Shown here in pieces: positions 43,456 through 51,005 of a stretch of 64,000 nucleotides of DNA. The position numbers and the translations under genes were made by a program. The stretch lies in the NCBI GenBank assembly GCA_002434305.1, contig DJJU01000008.1, forward strand, positions 81,469 through 145,468. Direction: 5' to 3'. The notes under the pieces are model-generated. The model was not told the DNA's origin, did no database searches, and saw only the letters and a list, made by a program, of their open reading frames with translations. Each line of letters opens with the position of its first letter. The stretch's first letter is position 1. Source of the stretch: Alicycliphilus sp. UBA6560 (lineage in GTDB: Bacteria > Pseudomonadota > Gammaproteobacteria > Burkholderiales > Burkholderiaceae_C).

Positions 43456-44253
43456 ATGGCTGACGCACCGCCCGTGGTCGAGGCGCGCGGCGTGGCCACC
43501 GTCTTCGGCAAGGGCCGGGACGCCTTCACCGTGCACGACAACCTGGACCTGACCGTGCGCCGCGGCGAGATCCTGTCGCTGGTGGGCGGCTCGGGCACGG
43601 GCAAGACGGTGCTGCTGCGGCACATCCTGGGCCTGACCGTGCCCACGCGCGGCAGCGTCACGGTGCTGGGCCAGCCGGCCACGCGGCTGGGCGGCGAGGG
43701 CGCCAGCGCCCGCGTGGGCATGCTGTTCCAGCACGGGGCGCTGTTCTCGGCCTTCAACGTGCTGGACAACGTGGCCTTCGCGCTGCGCGAGCTGGGCACG
43801 CTGCCCGACGACGTCATCGTCGACGCGGCCCTGGTCAAGCTGCGCATGGTGGGCCTGAAGGCCGAGCACGCCACGCGCATGCCGGCCGACCTGTCGGGCG
43901 GCATGATCAAACGCGCGGCGCTGGCGCGCGCCCTCATCATGGACCCGCCGCTGTTGCTGCTGGACGAGCCCACGGCGGGGTTGGACCCGAGCAGCTCCGA
44001 CGAGTTCTGCGACCTGCTGCGCGAGCTGCACGCCGCCCTCGGCCTGACGGTGATCATGGTCACCCACGACCTGGATACGCTCTACGCCCTGTCCACCCGC
44101 GTCGCCGTGCTGGCCGAGCGGCGCGTCATCGTCAGCGGCACGCCGCAGGAGGTGGCGCGCTTTGAGCACCCCTTCATCGACCACTTTTTTCTCGGCGAAC
44201 GCGGCCGGCGCGCCATGGCGCAGCCGGCGGCCGAGCGTCCCAAGGAAGCCTGA
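43456..44253 (+). CDS. mlaF: MlaF-type ABC ATPase
   Basis: A 265-residue ATPase that drives MCE lipid transport. Walker A is GGSGTGKTVLLR (the Mla form with V after T), the signature is DLSGGMIKRAALARAL and Walker B is LLLLDEPTAGLDP. LFSAFNVLDNVAF is typical of Mkl/MlaF. GGGAGGG precedes the ATG. The stop overlaps the MCE gene start by one base. Confidence 0.92.
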   Translation: MADAPPVVEARGVATVFGKGRDAFTVHDNLDLTVRRGEILSLVGGSGTGKTVLLRHILGLTVPTRGSVTVLGQPATRLGGEGASARVGMLFQHGALFSAFNVLDNVAFALRELGTLPDDVIVDAALVKLRMVGLKAEHATRMPADLSGGMIKRAALARALIMDPPLLLLDEPTAGLDPSSSDEFCDLLRELHAALGLTVIMVTHDLDTLYALSTRVAVLAERRVIVSGTPQEVARFEHPFIDHFFLGERGRRAMAQPAAERPKEA

Positions 44254-45233
44254 TGGAAAACAAGTCCCATGCCCTGGCCGCCGGCGCCTTCGTGCTGCTG
44301 GTGGCCGCGCTGCTGGCCGGCCTGGCGCTGTGGCTGACGCGCGACCAGACCGCCTACCGCTACTACGAGCTGTCCAGCAAGGACAGCGTGAGCGGCCTGC
44401 AGCCCCAGGCCTCGGTGCGCTACAAGGGCGTGGCCGTGGGCAAGGTCACGCGCATCGGCTTCGATCCGCAGGTCAGCGGCAACGTGCTGATCCGCCTGGC
44501 CGTCGACGGCAGCGCGCCCATCAGCGACACCACCTTCGCCACGCTGGGCTACCAGGGCGTGACTGGCCTGGCCCACATCCAGCTCGACGACGCCAGCCGC
44601 CCGCTCCCCCCGCCGCCGCCGGGCCCCAGCGGCCTGCCGCGGCTGCCCTTGAAGAGCTCGCCCCTGAGCCAGCTGGCCGAGCAGGGCCCGGCCATCCTGG
44701 GGCAGATCCAGGAGGTGACGCAGCGCGTCAACGACGTGCTGAGCGATGACAACCAGCAGCGCTTTGCCACCGCTTTGGAGCAGATGGGCAACGCCGCCGG
44801 CAGCGTGGACGCGCTGGCCCGACGCATGCAGCAGACCGTGGACACCCGGCTCGACCCGGCCCTGGCCAGCGTGCCGCAGGTCGCCGCGGACGCACGCCAG
44901 ACCCTGGCCGCGCTGCGCCAGGCCGGCGACAGCGCCGGGCGCGCCGCCGACGACGTGGCCGGCACCGTGCGCCGCCTCGGTGCACCGGGCGGGCCGCTGG
45001 ACGACATCGCCACCGGCTCGCGTTCGCTGGCCGACGCCGCCGACCGCTTCGGCCGCGTCACGCTGCCGCGCCTGAACAACGCTGCCGACGAAACCGCTCG
45101 CGCCGCGCGCCGCCTGGGCCGCACCGCCTCAGGCATCAGCGACAACCCGCAGTCGCTGATCTACGGCAGCGGCACCGCCGCCGCGGGGCCCGGCGAGCCC
45201 GGCTTCACGCCGCCCGAGCCCGGCCCCCACTGA
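44253..45233 (+). CDS. mlaD: MCE-domain protein (MlaD-like)
   Basis: A 326-residue periplasmic protein. A membrane anchor lies at about 9-29, then one MCE domain (about 38-115) with LQPQASVRYKGVAVGKVTRI. A proline run (PPPPPPG) precedes a long helical region (from about 140) with no obvious lipid motif, such as forms the tunnel-extending helices of larger MCE proteins. It is longer than canonical MlaD (about 180). Starts on the last base of the ATPase stop. Confidence 0.9.
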   Translation: MENKSHALAAGAFVLLVAALLAGLALWLTRDQTAYRYYELSSKDSVSGLQPQASVRYKGVAVGKVTRIGFDPQVSGNVLIRLAVDGSAPISDTTFATLGYQGVTGLAHIQLDDASRPLPPPPPGPSGLPRLPLKSSPLSQLAEQGPAILGQIQEVTQRVNDVLSDDNQQRFATALEQMGNAAGSVDALARRMQQTVDTRLDPALASVPQVAADARQTLAALRQAGDSAGRAADDVAGTVRRLGAPGGPLDDIATGSRSLADAADRFGRVTLPRLNNAADETARAARRLGRTASGISDNPQSLIYGSGTAAAGPGEPGFTPPEPGPH

Positions 45234-45244
45234 GGAGCAAGGAC

Positions 45245-45928
45245 ATGCAAAAAAATACGAAAACCATAGCTGTCAGCGCTTGTCTGGCAAGGGCTGGAGC
45301 CGTTTTTGGCCTTGCAATGGCGCTGGTCGCCACGGGCTGCTCCGTGCTGCCCAAGCCGCCCACCCGCGCCGCCGTGTACGACTTCGGGCCCGGCCCGGGC
45401 GCGGGCCAGGTGGCCCTGGCGGAGCCGGACGCGCAGCCGCCCGTGGCCCTGGCCGACGTGGAGATGGTCGGCCTGCCCGAGGCCAGCTCGGCCCTGCTGT
45501 ACCGCCTGGCCTATGCCAATGCCCAGCAGCTGCAGCCCTATTCGCAGGCGCGCTGGAGCCAGCCGCCGGCCCTGCTGATGCAGCAGGCGCTGCGCGAGCA
45601 GCTGGGCCAGCGCCGCGCCGTGCTCTCGGGCGACGACGGCCTGGCCATGCTGCTCAAGGGCAAGCGCATGCCCACCGTGCTGCGCGTGCAGCTGGAGGAG
45701 TTCAGCCACGTCTTCAGCGCGCCGCAGCAAAGCGCCGGCCTGGTGCGCCTGCGCGCCGTGGTGGCCGATGCCAGTGCCGCCGGCGAAACGCTGGTGGCGC
45801 AGCGCGTGTTCACGGTGCAGCGCCCTGCCGCCACGAGTGACGCCCCCGGCGGCGCCGCCGCGCTGGCCGAGGCCGCCCACCAGGCAGCGACCGAGCTGGC
45901 CGCGTGGATGCAGGAGCTGGGCCGCTGA
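45245..45928 (+). CDS. ABC-type transport auxiliary lipoprotein (PqiC-like)
   Basis: A 227-residue outer-membrane lipoprotein of the ABC_trans_aux family. The lipobox is LVATGC with Cys32. The mature part has RAAVYDFGPGPG and a C-terminal helix. Relatives such as PqiC dock MCE tunnels at the outer membrane, so it likely completes this system. Its first 24 or so codons (AVSACLARAGAVFGL) lie in repeat A, an unusual origin for a signal peptide. Confidence 0.85.
   Translation: MQKNTKTIAVSACLARAGAVFGLAMALVATGCSVLPKPPTRAAVYDFGPGPGAGQVALAEPDAQPPVALADVEMVGLPEASSALLYRLAYANAQQLQPYSQARWSQPPALLMQQALREQLGQRRAVLSGDDGLAMLLKGKRMPTVLRVQLEEFSHVFSAPQQSAGLVRLRAVVADASAAGETLVAQRVFTVQRPAATSDAPGGAAALAEAAHQAATELAAWMQELGR
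45251..45316 (+). repeat. Short intergenic repeat A, copy 11 (inside a coding region)
   Basis: ATAGCTGTCAGCGCTTG (45266-45282), then CTGGCAAGGGCTGGAGCCGTTTTTGG. It is read as the signal-peptide region of the auxiliary lipoprotein. Confidence 0.8.
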
Positions 45929-45960
45929 CGGCGTCGCCCCTGTTCGCCCTTCACCAATTT

Positions 45961-45988
45961 GGGACGTGCAGTGCACGTCCCTTTTTTC
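45961..45988 (+). terminator. Rho-independent terminator of the MCE operon
   Basis: GGGACGTGC-agt-GCACGTCCC is a perfect 9-bp stem followed by six Ts. It lies 32 bases after the lipoprotein stop. Confidence 0.9.
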
Positions 45989-46183
45989 TTTGGGCGGTGG
46001 TGTGGCCGGAGGTTGCCGCGCGGCCTACAGAGGTTGCAGGCGCTGGGCTGACGCTCGGCCGCCGCCTGCGCCGACGGTGCCCGGGCGCTGCTTTTCATAA
46101 ATTTGCCTCCATCGCAGCCGGCAAGGCCTGGCGGCGATTCACACAACCATTCGATTTCGACACAGCGAAGAAGGAGAGCAGCC

Positions 46184-46399
46184 ATGAACGAAGACCGTAT
46201 CAAGGGCAACTGGAAGCAATTCACCGGCAAGGTCAAGGAGCAGTGGGGCAAGCTGACCGACGACGACCTGGACGTGATCGCCGGCAAGCGCGACCAGATG
46301 CTGGGCAAGCTGCAAGAGCGCCAGGGCCTGGCCCGCGACGCCGCCGAGGACCAGCTGCGCAACTGGGAGCGCGCCAACCCCGACTTCCGCTGGGATTGA
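46184..46399 (+). CDS. CsbD-family stress protein
   Basis: A 71-residue hydrophilic protein with the CsbD pattern (MNEDRIKGNWKQFTGKVKEQ, then WGKLTDDDLDVIAGKRDQMLG). AAGGAGA lies just upstream of the ATG. CsbD proteins are abundant under stress in many bacteria; molecular function is unknown. A second small gene follows 55 bases later. Confidence 0.92.
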   Translation: MNEDRIKGNWKQFTGKVKEQWGKLTDDDLDVIAGKRDQMLGKLQERQGLARDAAEDQLRNWERANPDFRWD

Positions 46400-46454
46400 A
46401 GGCGCCCAAGCGCACTTCCACCTTCTTGCACAACACACCCGAACAGGAGCAACC

Positions 46455-47033
46455 ATGAAACATCTGCGCAACCTGATGGCCCTGGCCGTCGCCGGCATGC
46501 TGGCCACCTCCGGCATGGCCATGACCAAGGAAGAGCACAGCGCCGCCAAGGACCGCATCGAAGCCGACTACAAGGCTGCCAAGGCCCAGTGCGACACCCT
46601 CAAGGACAACGCCAAGGACGTCTGCGAGAAGGAGGCCAAGGGCAACGAGAAGGTCGCCAAGGCCGAGCTGGAAGCCCAGTACAAGCCCAGCGACAAGAAC
46701 ACCTACAAGGTGCACGAAGCCCGTGCCGACGCGGATTACGAAGTGGCCAAGGAAAAGTGCGACGACCTGTCGGGCAACGCCAAGGACGTCTGCGTGAAGG
46801 ACGCCAAGGCGGCCCACGTGAAGGCCAAGGAAAACGCCAAGGTGGCCCGCACCCAGGCCAAGCCCGCCGCCAACACCACCGCCAAGCAGGCGGATGTAGC
46901 TGAGGCCAAGAAGGACGCAGCCGAGGAAAAGCGCGAAGCCGACTACAAGGCCGCCAAGGAGCGCTGCGACAGCATGAGCGGTGACGCCAAGGACAAGTGC
47001 GTGGCCGACGCCAAGCGCACCTACGCGCAGTAA
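46455..47033 (+). CDS. Exported protein with three cysteine repeats
   Basis: A 192-residue secreted protein with a signal peptide ending GMAM (about 1-23). The mature part is charged, alanine- and lysine-rich. Three similar units each carry DYKAAKAQC-type sequence, then a second Cys 9-10 residues later (CDTLKDNAKDVC, CDDLSGNAKDVC, CDSMSGDAKDKC). Each pair would form a disulfide pinning a helical hairpin. I remember homologues in Burkholderiales but no function. AGGAGCAACC precedes the ATG. Confidence 0.82.
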   Translation: MKHLRNLMALAVAGMLATSGMAMTKEEHSAAKDRIEADYKAAKAQCDTLKDNAKDVCEKEAKGNEKVAKAELEAQYKPSDKNTYKVHEARADADYEVAKEKCDDLSGNAKDVCVKDAKAAHVKAKENAKVARTQAKPAANTTAKQADVAEAKKDAAEEKREADYKAAKERCDSMSGDAKDKCVADAKRTYAQ

Positions 47034-47061
47034 AAAAACAGTTAAGGCAACTGCATTGACA

Positions 47062-47091
47062 AGCCCCGCTGGCCGCCAGCGGGGCTTTTTT
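47062..47091 (+). terminator. Rho-independent terminator
   Basis: AGCCCCGCTGG-ccg-CCAGCGGGGCT, a perfect 11-bp stem, followed by six Ts. It ends the unit with the CsbD and cysteine-repeat genes. Confidence 0.92.
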
Positions 47092-47197
47092 CATGCGCGC
47101 GCCGCCCTGACCTGCGTCAAGGTGCCGGTCGCGTGCCGCTTTTAAGCTCGCCTGCCTTCGACCGACCGCAAACACACGAGAGAGAAAGGCACGCGCG

Positions 47198-47701
47198 ATG
47201 GCCGCACTGCAATGGTCCGCGGAGCTGGCGCTGGACCAGCCCCTGATGGACGCCACCCACGAGGAATTCGTCGCCTTGCTGCAGGCCGTGCAGCAGGCGG
47301 GCGACGAGGCGCTGCCCGCCGCCTGGGACACACTGGTGGCCCACACGGCCGACCACTTCGCGCGGGAAGACGCCTGGATGGCGGCCACGCGCTTTACCGC
47401 CGGCAACTGCCACACGCTGCAGCACCGCACCGTGCTGCAGATCATGCGCGAGGGCGCTGCCCAGGCCGCCGCGGGCGACCTGGCCGTGCCGCGCGCCATG
47501 GCGGCCGAGCTGGCCGTCTGGTTCCCCCAGCACACCCAGGCCATGGACGCGGCCCTGGCGCAGCACCTGCGCCGCGTGGGGTTCGATCCGGCCACGGGCA
47601 CCGTGCACGCGCCGGAGGCGCTGCCGGCCGAGCCCATCCACGGCTGCGGCGGGGCCTGCAGCAGCAGCGAGACGCCCGAGGCCGCCGCCGCGGCCGCCTG
47701 A
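47198..47701 (+). CDS. Bacteriohemerythrin-like protein
   Basis: A 167-residue four-helix protein with the diiron ligands His21, His53, Glu57, His72, His76, His112 and Asp117, the complete set for oxygen binding. Relatives store or sense oxygen in the cytoplasm. The C-terminal tail (residues 140-167) is extra, with HGCGGACSSSETPE, possibly a second metal site. It stands alone on the plus strand and converges on the SDR gene. Confidence 0.88.
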   Translation: MAALQWSAELALDQPLMDATHEEFVALLQAVQQAGDEALPAAWDTLVAHTADHFAREDAWMAATRFTAGNCHTLQHRTVLQIMREGAAQAAAGDLAVPRAMAAELAVWFPQHTQAMDAALAQHLRRVGFDPATGTVHAPEALPAEPIHGCGGACSSSETPEAAAAAA

Positions 47702-47709
47702 GGGCGTGC

Positions 47710-48456
47710 TCAGCGCCCGCCGGCGATGTCCAGCAGGCTGGCCGTGGTGTAGGGCGAGGCGTCCGACATCAGCCACACGATGGCCTCGGCCACCTCCTGG
47801 GCCGTGCCGCCGCGGCCCATGGGTACCTGCGACGCCAGGTCACGCACGCGGTCGGGCAGGCCGCCGCTGGCGTGGATCTCGGTGTCGATCAGGCCCGGGC
47901 GCACGGCGTTCACGCGGATGCCCTCGGCCGCCGTCTCGCGCGCCAGCCCCAGCGTCAGCGTGTCGATGGCGCCCTTGGCCGCGGCGTAGTCCACGTACTG
48001 GCCCGCCGCGCCCAGGCGCGCCGCCCGGCTGGAGACGTTGACGATGCTGCCGCCCCGCCCGCCGCGCTGCGTGCTCATGCGGCGCACCGCCTCGCGGGCG
48101 CAGTACAGGCTGCCCAGCACGTTGATGTCGAACATGCGGCGCAGGCGCTCGCCGTCCATGTCGGCCAGACGCGCCGGGCGGTCCACCACGCCGGCGTTGT
48201 TCACCAGGGCCGTCAGGCGCCCGAGCTGCGCGTCCACCGCCGCGAACAGGGCCAGCACCTGCCGCTCGTCGGCCACGTCGGCCTGCACGGCGATGGCGCG
48301 CCCGCCCAGGGCCTCGATGCGCTGCACCACGGCCTGGGCGGCGGCCGCATCGCGCGCGTAGTTCACGGCCACGGCCCAGCCGCGTTCGGCGGCCAGCAGC
48401 GCCGTGGCCGCGCCAATGCCCCGGCTGGCGCCGGTGATGAGAACGATCCTGTCCAT
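47710..48456 (-). CDS. Short-chain dehydrogenase/reductase
   Basis: A 248-residue SDR of the classical type. The cofactor motif is TGASRGIGAAT, NNAG is in VNNAGVV, and the catalytic set is Ser in NVSSRAAR with YVDYAAAKGAI (Tyr, Lys). C-terminal PYTTASLLDIAGGR fits the FabG/glucose-dehydrogenase group. Substrate is unknown. It is divergent from a dienelactone hydrolase gene across 69 bases. Confidence 0.9.
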   Translation of the reverse strand: MDRIVLITGASRGIGAATALLAAERGWAVAVNYARDAAAAQAVVQRIEALGGRAIAVQADVADERQVLALFAAVDAQLGRLTALVNNAGVVDRPARLADMDGERLRRMFDINVLGSLYCAREAVRRMSTQRGGRGGSIVNVSSRAARLGAAGQYVDYAAAKGAIDTLTLGLARETAAEGIRVNAVRPGLIDTEIHASGGLPDRVRDLASQVPMGRGGTAQEVAEAIVWLMSDASPYTTASLLDIAGGR

Positions 48457-48525
48457 GGCGTGTGTGTCCTTGCTGCAAGAATGGCTGGTCATCGGTTGAG
48501 TTTGCAGCAAGGAAAGGACGGCAGC

Positions 48526-49221
48526 ATGGGTCAGTGGATAGAACTCACCAGCAGCGACGGCTTCAACCTGCCCGCGTGGCAGGTCGACCCGCAAGGCACG
48601 CCCCACGGCGCGGTGGTGGTGCTGCAGGAGATCTTCGGCGTCAACAGCCACATTCGCGACGTGGCGCAGCGCTTCGCCGAGCGCGGCTACCTGGCGCTGG
48701 CGCCTTCGGCCTTCGCCCGCGTGGAAAAGGGCGTGGAGCTGGGCTACGGCGACGCCGACATGCAGCGCGGCAAGCAGCTGAAGGCGGCCGTGGAGGCCCT
48801 GCCGGCGCCCGGCGTGCTGGCCGACATCCAGGCCGCCATCGACCAGGCGGCCGCCGACAGCGGCGGCCGGGTGGGCATCGTCGGCTTTTGCTGGGGCGGG
48901 CTGCTGGCCTGGCGCGCGGCCTGCGAACTGCGCGGCCTGTCGGCCGCCGTGCCCTACTACGGTGGCGGCATGACCGCCCAGGCCGAGGCGGCGCGCACGC
49001 CGCGCGTGCCGGTGCTGGCGCACTTCGGCCGGCGCGACCACTTCATCAGCGTGAAAAGCGTGCAGGAATTCGCCGCTGCCCACCCCGAGGCGCAGGTGCA
49101 CCTGTACGACGCCGACCACGGCTTTCACTGCGACCAGCGCGGCAGCTACGACGCGGCCGCCGCCCAGCAGGCATGGACGCGCACGCTGGACTTCCTGGAC
49201 CAGCACTTGCAAGCCAAATAG
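48526..49221 (+). CDS. Dienelactone hydrolase family protein
   Basis: A 231-residue alpha/beta hydrolase. The nucleophile is Cys122 in GFCWGG, with Glu35 in LQEIFGVN, Asp in RRDHFIS and His in DHGFHCD, matching carboxymethylenebutenolidase. GGAAAGGA precedes the ATG. No other genes of catechol breakdown are nearby, so the true substrate is uncertain. The final LQAK and the stop come from repeat A. Confidence 0.88.
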   Translation: MGQWIELTSSDGFNLPAWQVDPQGTPHGAVVVLQEIFGVNSHIRDVAQRFAERGYLALAPSAFARVEKGVELGYGDADMQRGKQLKAAVEALPAPGVLADIQAAIDQAAADSGGRVGIVGFCWGGLLAWRAACELRGLSAAVPYYGGGMTAQAEAARTPRVPVLAHFGRRDHFISVKSVQEFAAAHPEAQVHLYDADHGFHCDQRGSYDAAAAQQAWTRTLDFLDQHLQAK

Positions 49222-49270
49222 GCCTCTAGTGCCCGCCAATCAAGCGCAGGCAGCTATTGTTTGCATAGCG
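49212..49270 (-). repeat. Short intergenic repeat A, copy 12
   Basis: CAAGCGCAGGCAGCTA (49241-49256), left arm CCTCTAGTGCCCG. It includes the stop codon of the dienelactone hydrolase gene. Confidence 0.75.
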
Positions 49271-49277
49271 ACCGGTG

Positions 49278-50849
49278 TCAGTGCGCGCCGGCCGCCGCAT
49301 CCGCCGCGCCCCCCGCGTGCGGGCGCGGCGCGTGCGCCAGCCAGACCAGCGGGATCAGCACCATGAACAGCACGGCCGAGGCATAGAAGATGTCGTTGGC
49401 CGCCAGCATGAAGGCCTGCTGCGTGGTCATGCGCTCGATCTGCGCCAGCGCCTGCATGTCGCTCATGCCGGCGGCGCGCAGCACGGCCATGGCTTGCTCG
49501 AAGCCGGGGCTGGCGGGCAGCAGGTTCTCGGTCAGCTGCGCGTGGTGCAGCGTGGCGCGTCGCTCCCACAGCGTGGTGGTGACCGACGTGCCGATGGCGC
49601 CGGCCGTGATACGCATGAAGTTGGACAGGCCCGAGGCAGCGGGGATGCGCGAGGGTTCGATCTCCGACAGCGTGATGGTCACCAGCGGGATGAAGAAGAA
49701 CGCCATCGAGATGCCCTGAATGATGGTCGGCACCATGATGGTGGCGAAGTCCGCCTGGGTGGAAAAGCGCGAGCGCATCCACAGCACGATGGCGAACACC
49801 ACGAAGGCGAAGGTGGCGTAGCGGCGCGGGTCGACCCGGCCGATGGTCTTGCCCACCATGGGCGACAGCACCATGGCCAGCAGGCCCACGGGCGCCATGA
49901 TCTCGCCGGCCTGCGTGGCCGTGTAGCCCATGTACTGCTGCAGCCACAGCGGCAGCAGCACCACGTTGCCGAAGAACAGGCCGTAGCCCACCGACGTGGC
50001 CAGCGCGCCGGCCCAGAAGTTGCGGTTTTTGAACAGCGTCAGGTCCACCACCGGGTGCTCCTCGCCGCGCTCCCAGATCAGGAAGGCCAGGAAGCCCACC
50101 ACCGCCACCAGGGCGCAGGAGACCACCAGCGGCGAGGCGAACCAGTCGTGCTCCTTGCCGATGTCCAGCACCAGCTGCATGGCGCCCACCCAGATGACCA
50201 GCAGCGCCAGGCCGATGGAGTCGATGGGGAGCTGGCGCCGCTCGCTTTCGCGCTTGTGGAAGATGGCCCAGGTGACGAACACCGCGGCGATGCCCACCGG
50301 GACGTTGATGTAGAAGATCCACGGCCAGCTCATGTTGTCGGTGATCCAGCCGCCCAGGAGCGGCCCCATCACCGGCGCGATCAGCGTCGTCATGGACCAC
50401 AGCGCCATGGCCAGGCCGGCCAGCGCGCGCGGGTAGCTGGACAGCAAAAGCGACTGCGACAGCGGAATCATCGGCCCGGCCACGAAGCCCTGCAGCGCCC
50501 GCGCGGCGATGAGCAGCGTCATGTTCGGCGCCAGGCCGCACAAGAGCGAGGCGATGACGAACAGGGTCACGCTGGCCACGAACAGCCGCACCTGCCCGAA
50601 GCGCTGCGACAGCCAGCCGGTGAGCGGCACGGCGATGGCGTTGGCCACGGCGAAGCTGGTAATGACCCAGGTGCCCTGCGTGGGGCTGACGCCCAGGTCG
50701 CCGGCGATGGCCGGCAGCGACACGTTGGCAATCGACGTGTCCAGCACGTTCATGAAGGTCGCCGCCGACAGCGCCAGCGTGCCCCAGGTGCGGGCGCTGC
50801 CGGTCAGCGGCGGCAGCGGCAGGGAAGGGTTGCGTGCAGGAGCGGTCAT
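49278..50849 (-). CDS. DHA2-family drug efflux permease (EmrB-like)
   Basis: A 523-residue MFS permease with fourteen membrane segments. LDTSIANVSLPAIAGDLG is the DHA2 motif D and PLTGWLSQRFGQVRLF the motif A; ALQGFVAGPMIPLSQSLLL fits EmrB. It works with the membrane-fusion protein upstream (146 bases apart across repeat B). Drugs exported are unknown. Regulation is probably by the MarR gene that leads the operon. Confidence 0.9.
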   Translation of the reverse strand: MTAPARNPSLPLPPLTGSARTWGTLALSAATFMNVLDTSIANVSLPAIAGDLGVSPTQGTWVITSFAVANAIAVPLTGWLSQRFGQVRLFVASVTLFVIASLLCGLAPNMTLLIAARALQGFVAGPMIPLSQSLLLSSYPRALAGLAMALWSMTTLIAPVMGPLLGGWITDNMSWPWIFYINVPVGIAAVFVTWAIFHKRESERRQLPIDSIGLALLVIWVGAMQLVLDIGKEHDWFASPLVVSCALVAVVGFLAFLIWERGEEHPVVDLTLFKNRNFWAGALATSVGYGLFFGNVVLLPLWLQQYMGYTATQAGEIMAPVGLLAMVLSPMVGKTIGRVDPRRYATFAFVVFAIVLWMRSRFSTQADFATIMVPTIIQGISMAFFFIPLVTITLSEIEPSRIPAASGLSNFMRITAGAIGTSVTTTLWERRATLHHAQLTENLLPASPGFEQAMAVLRAAGMSDMQALAQIERMTTQQAFMLAANDIFYASAVLFMVLIPLVWLAHAPRPHAGGAADAAAGAH

Positions 50850-50889
50850 GGTGTCAGGTCAGCAGCGGGAGAGAGGGGGCCGGCAGGTC

Positions 50890-51005
50890 GCGCCCCAGGC
50901 CAGCGGACGCCGTGGATCCGGCTTCGCCGGTCCACCAGCGTCGTCCCCCTTCCCAGCGCGCAGCGCGCCAGAGAAGGGGGAAGCGCCGCAGGCGCTCAGG
51001 GGGTT
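50890..51005 (-). repeat. Palindromic intergenic repeat B, copy 3
   Basis: Minus-strand reading begins AACCCCCTGAGCGCCTGCGG and ends at GGATCCACGGCGTCC, closely matching copy 1. The TGA in its CCCCCTGAG end serves as the stop codon of the fusion-protein gene. Confidence 0.85.
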
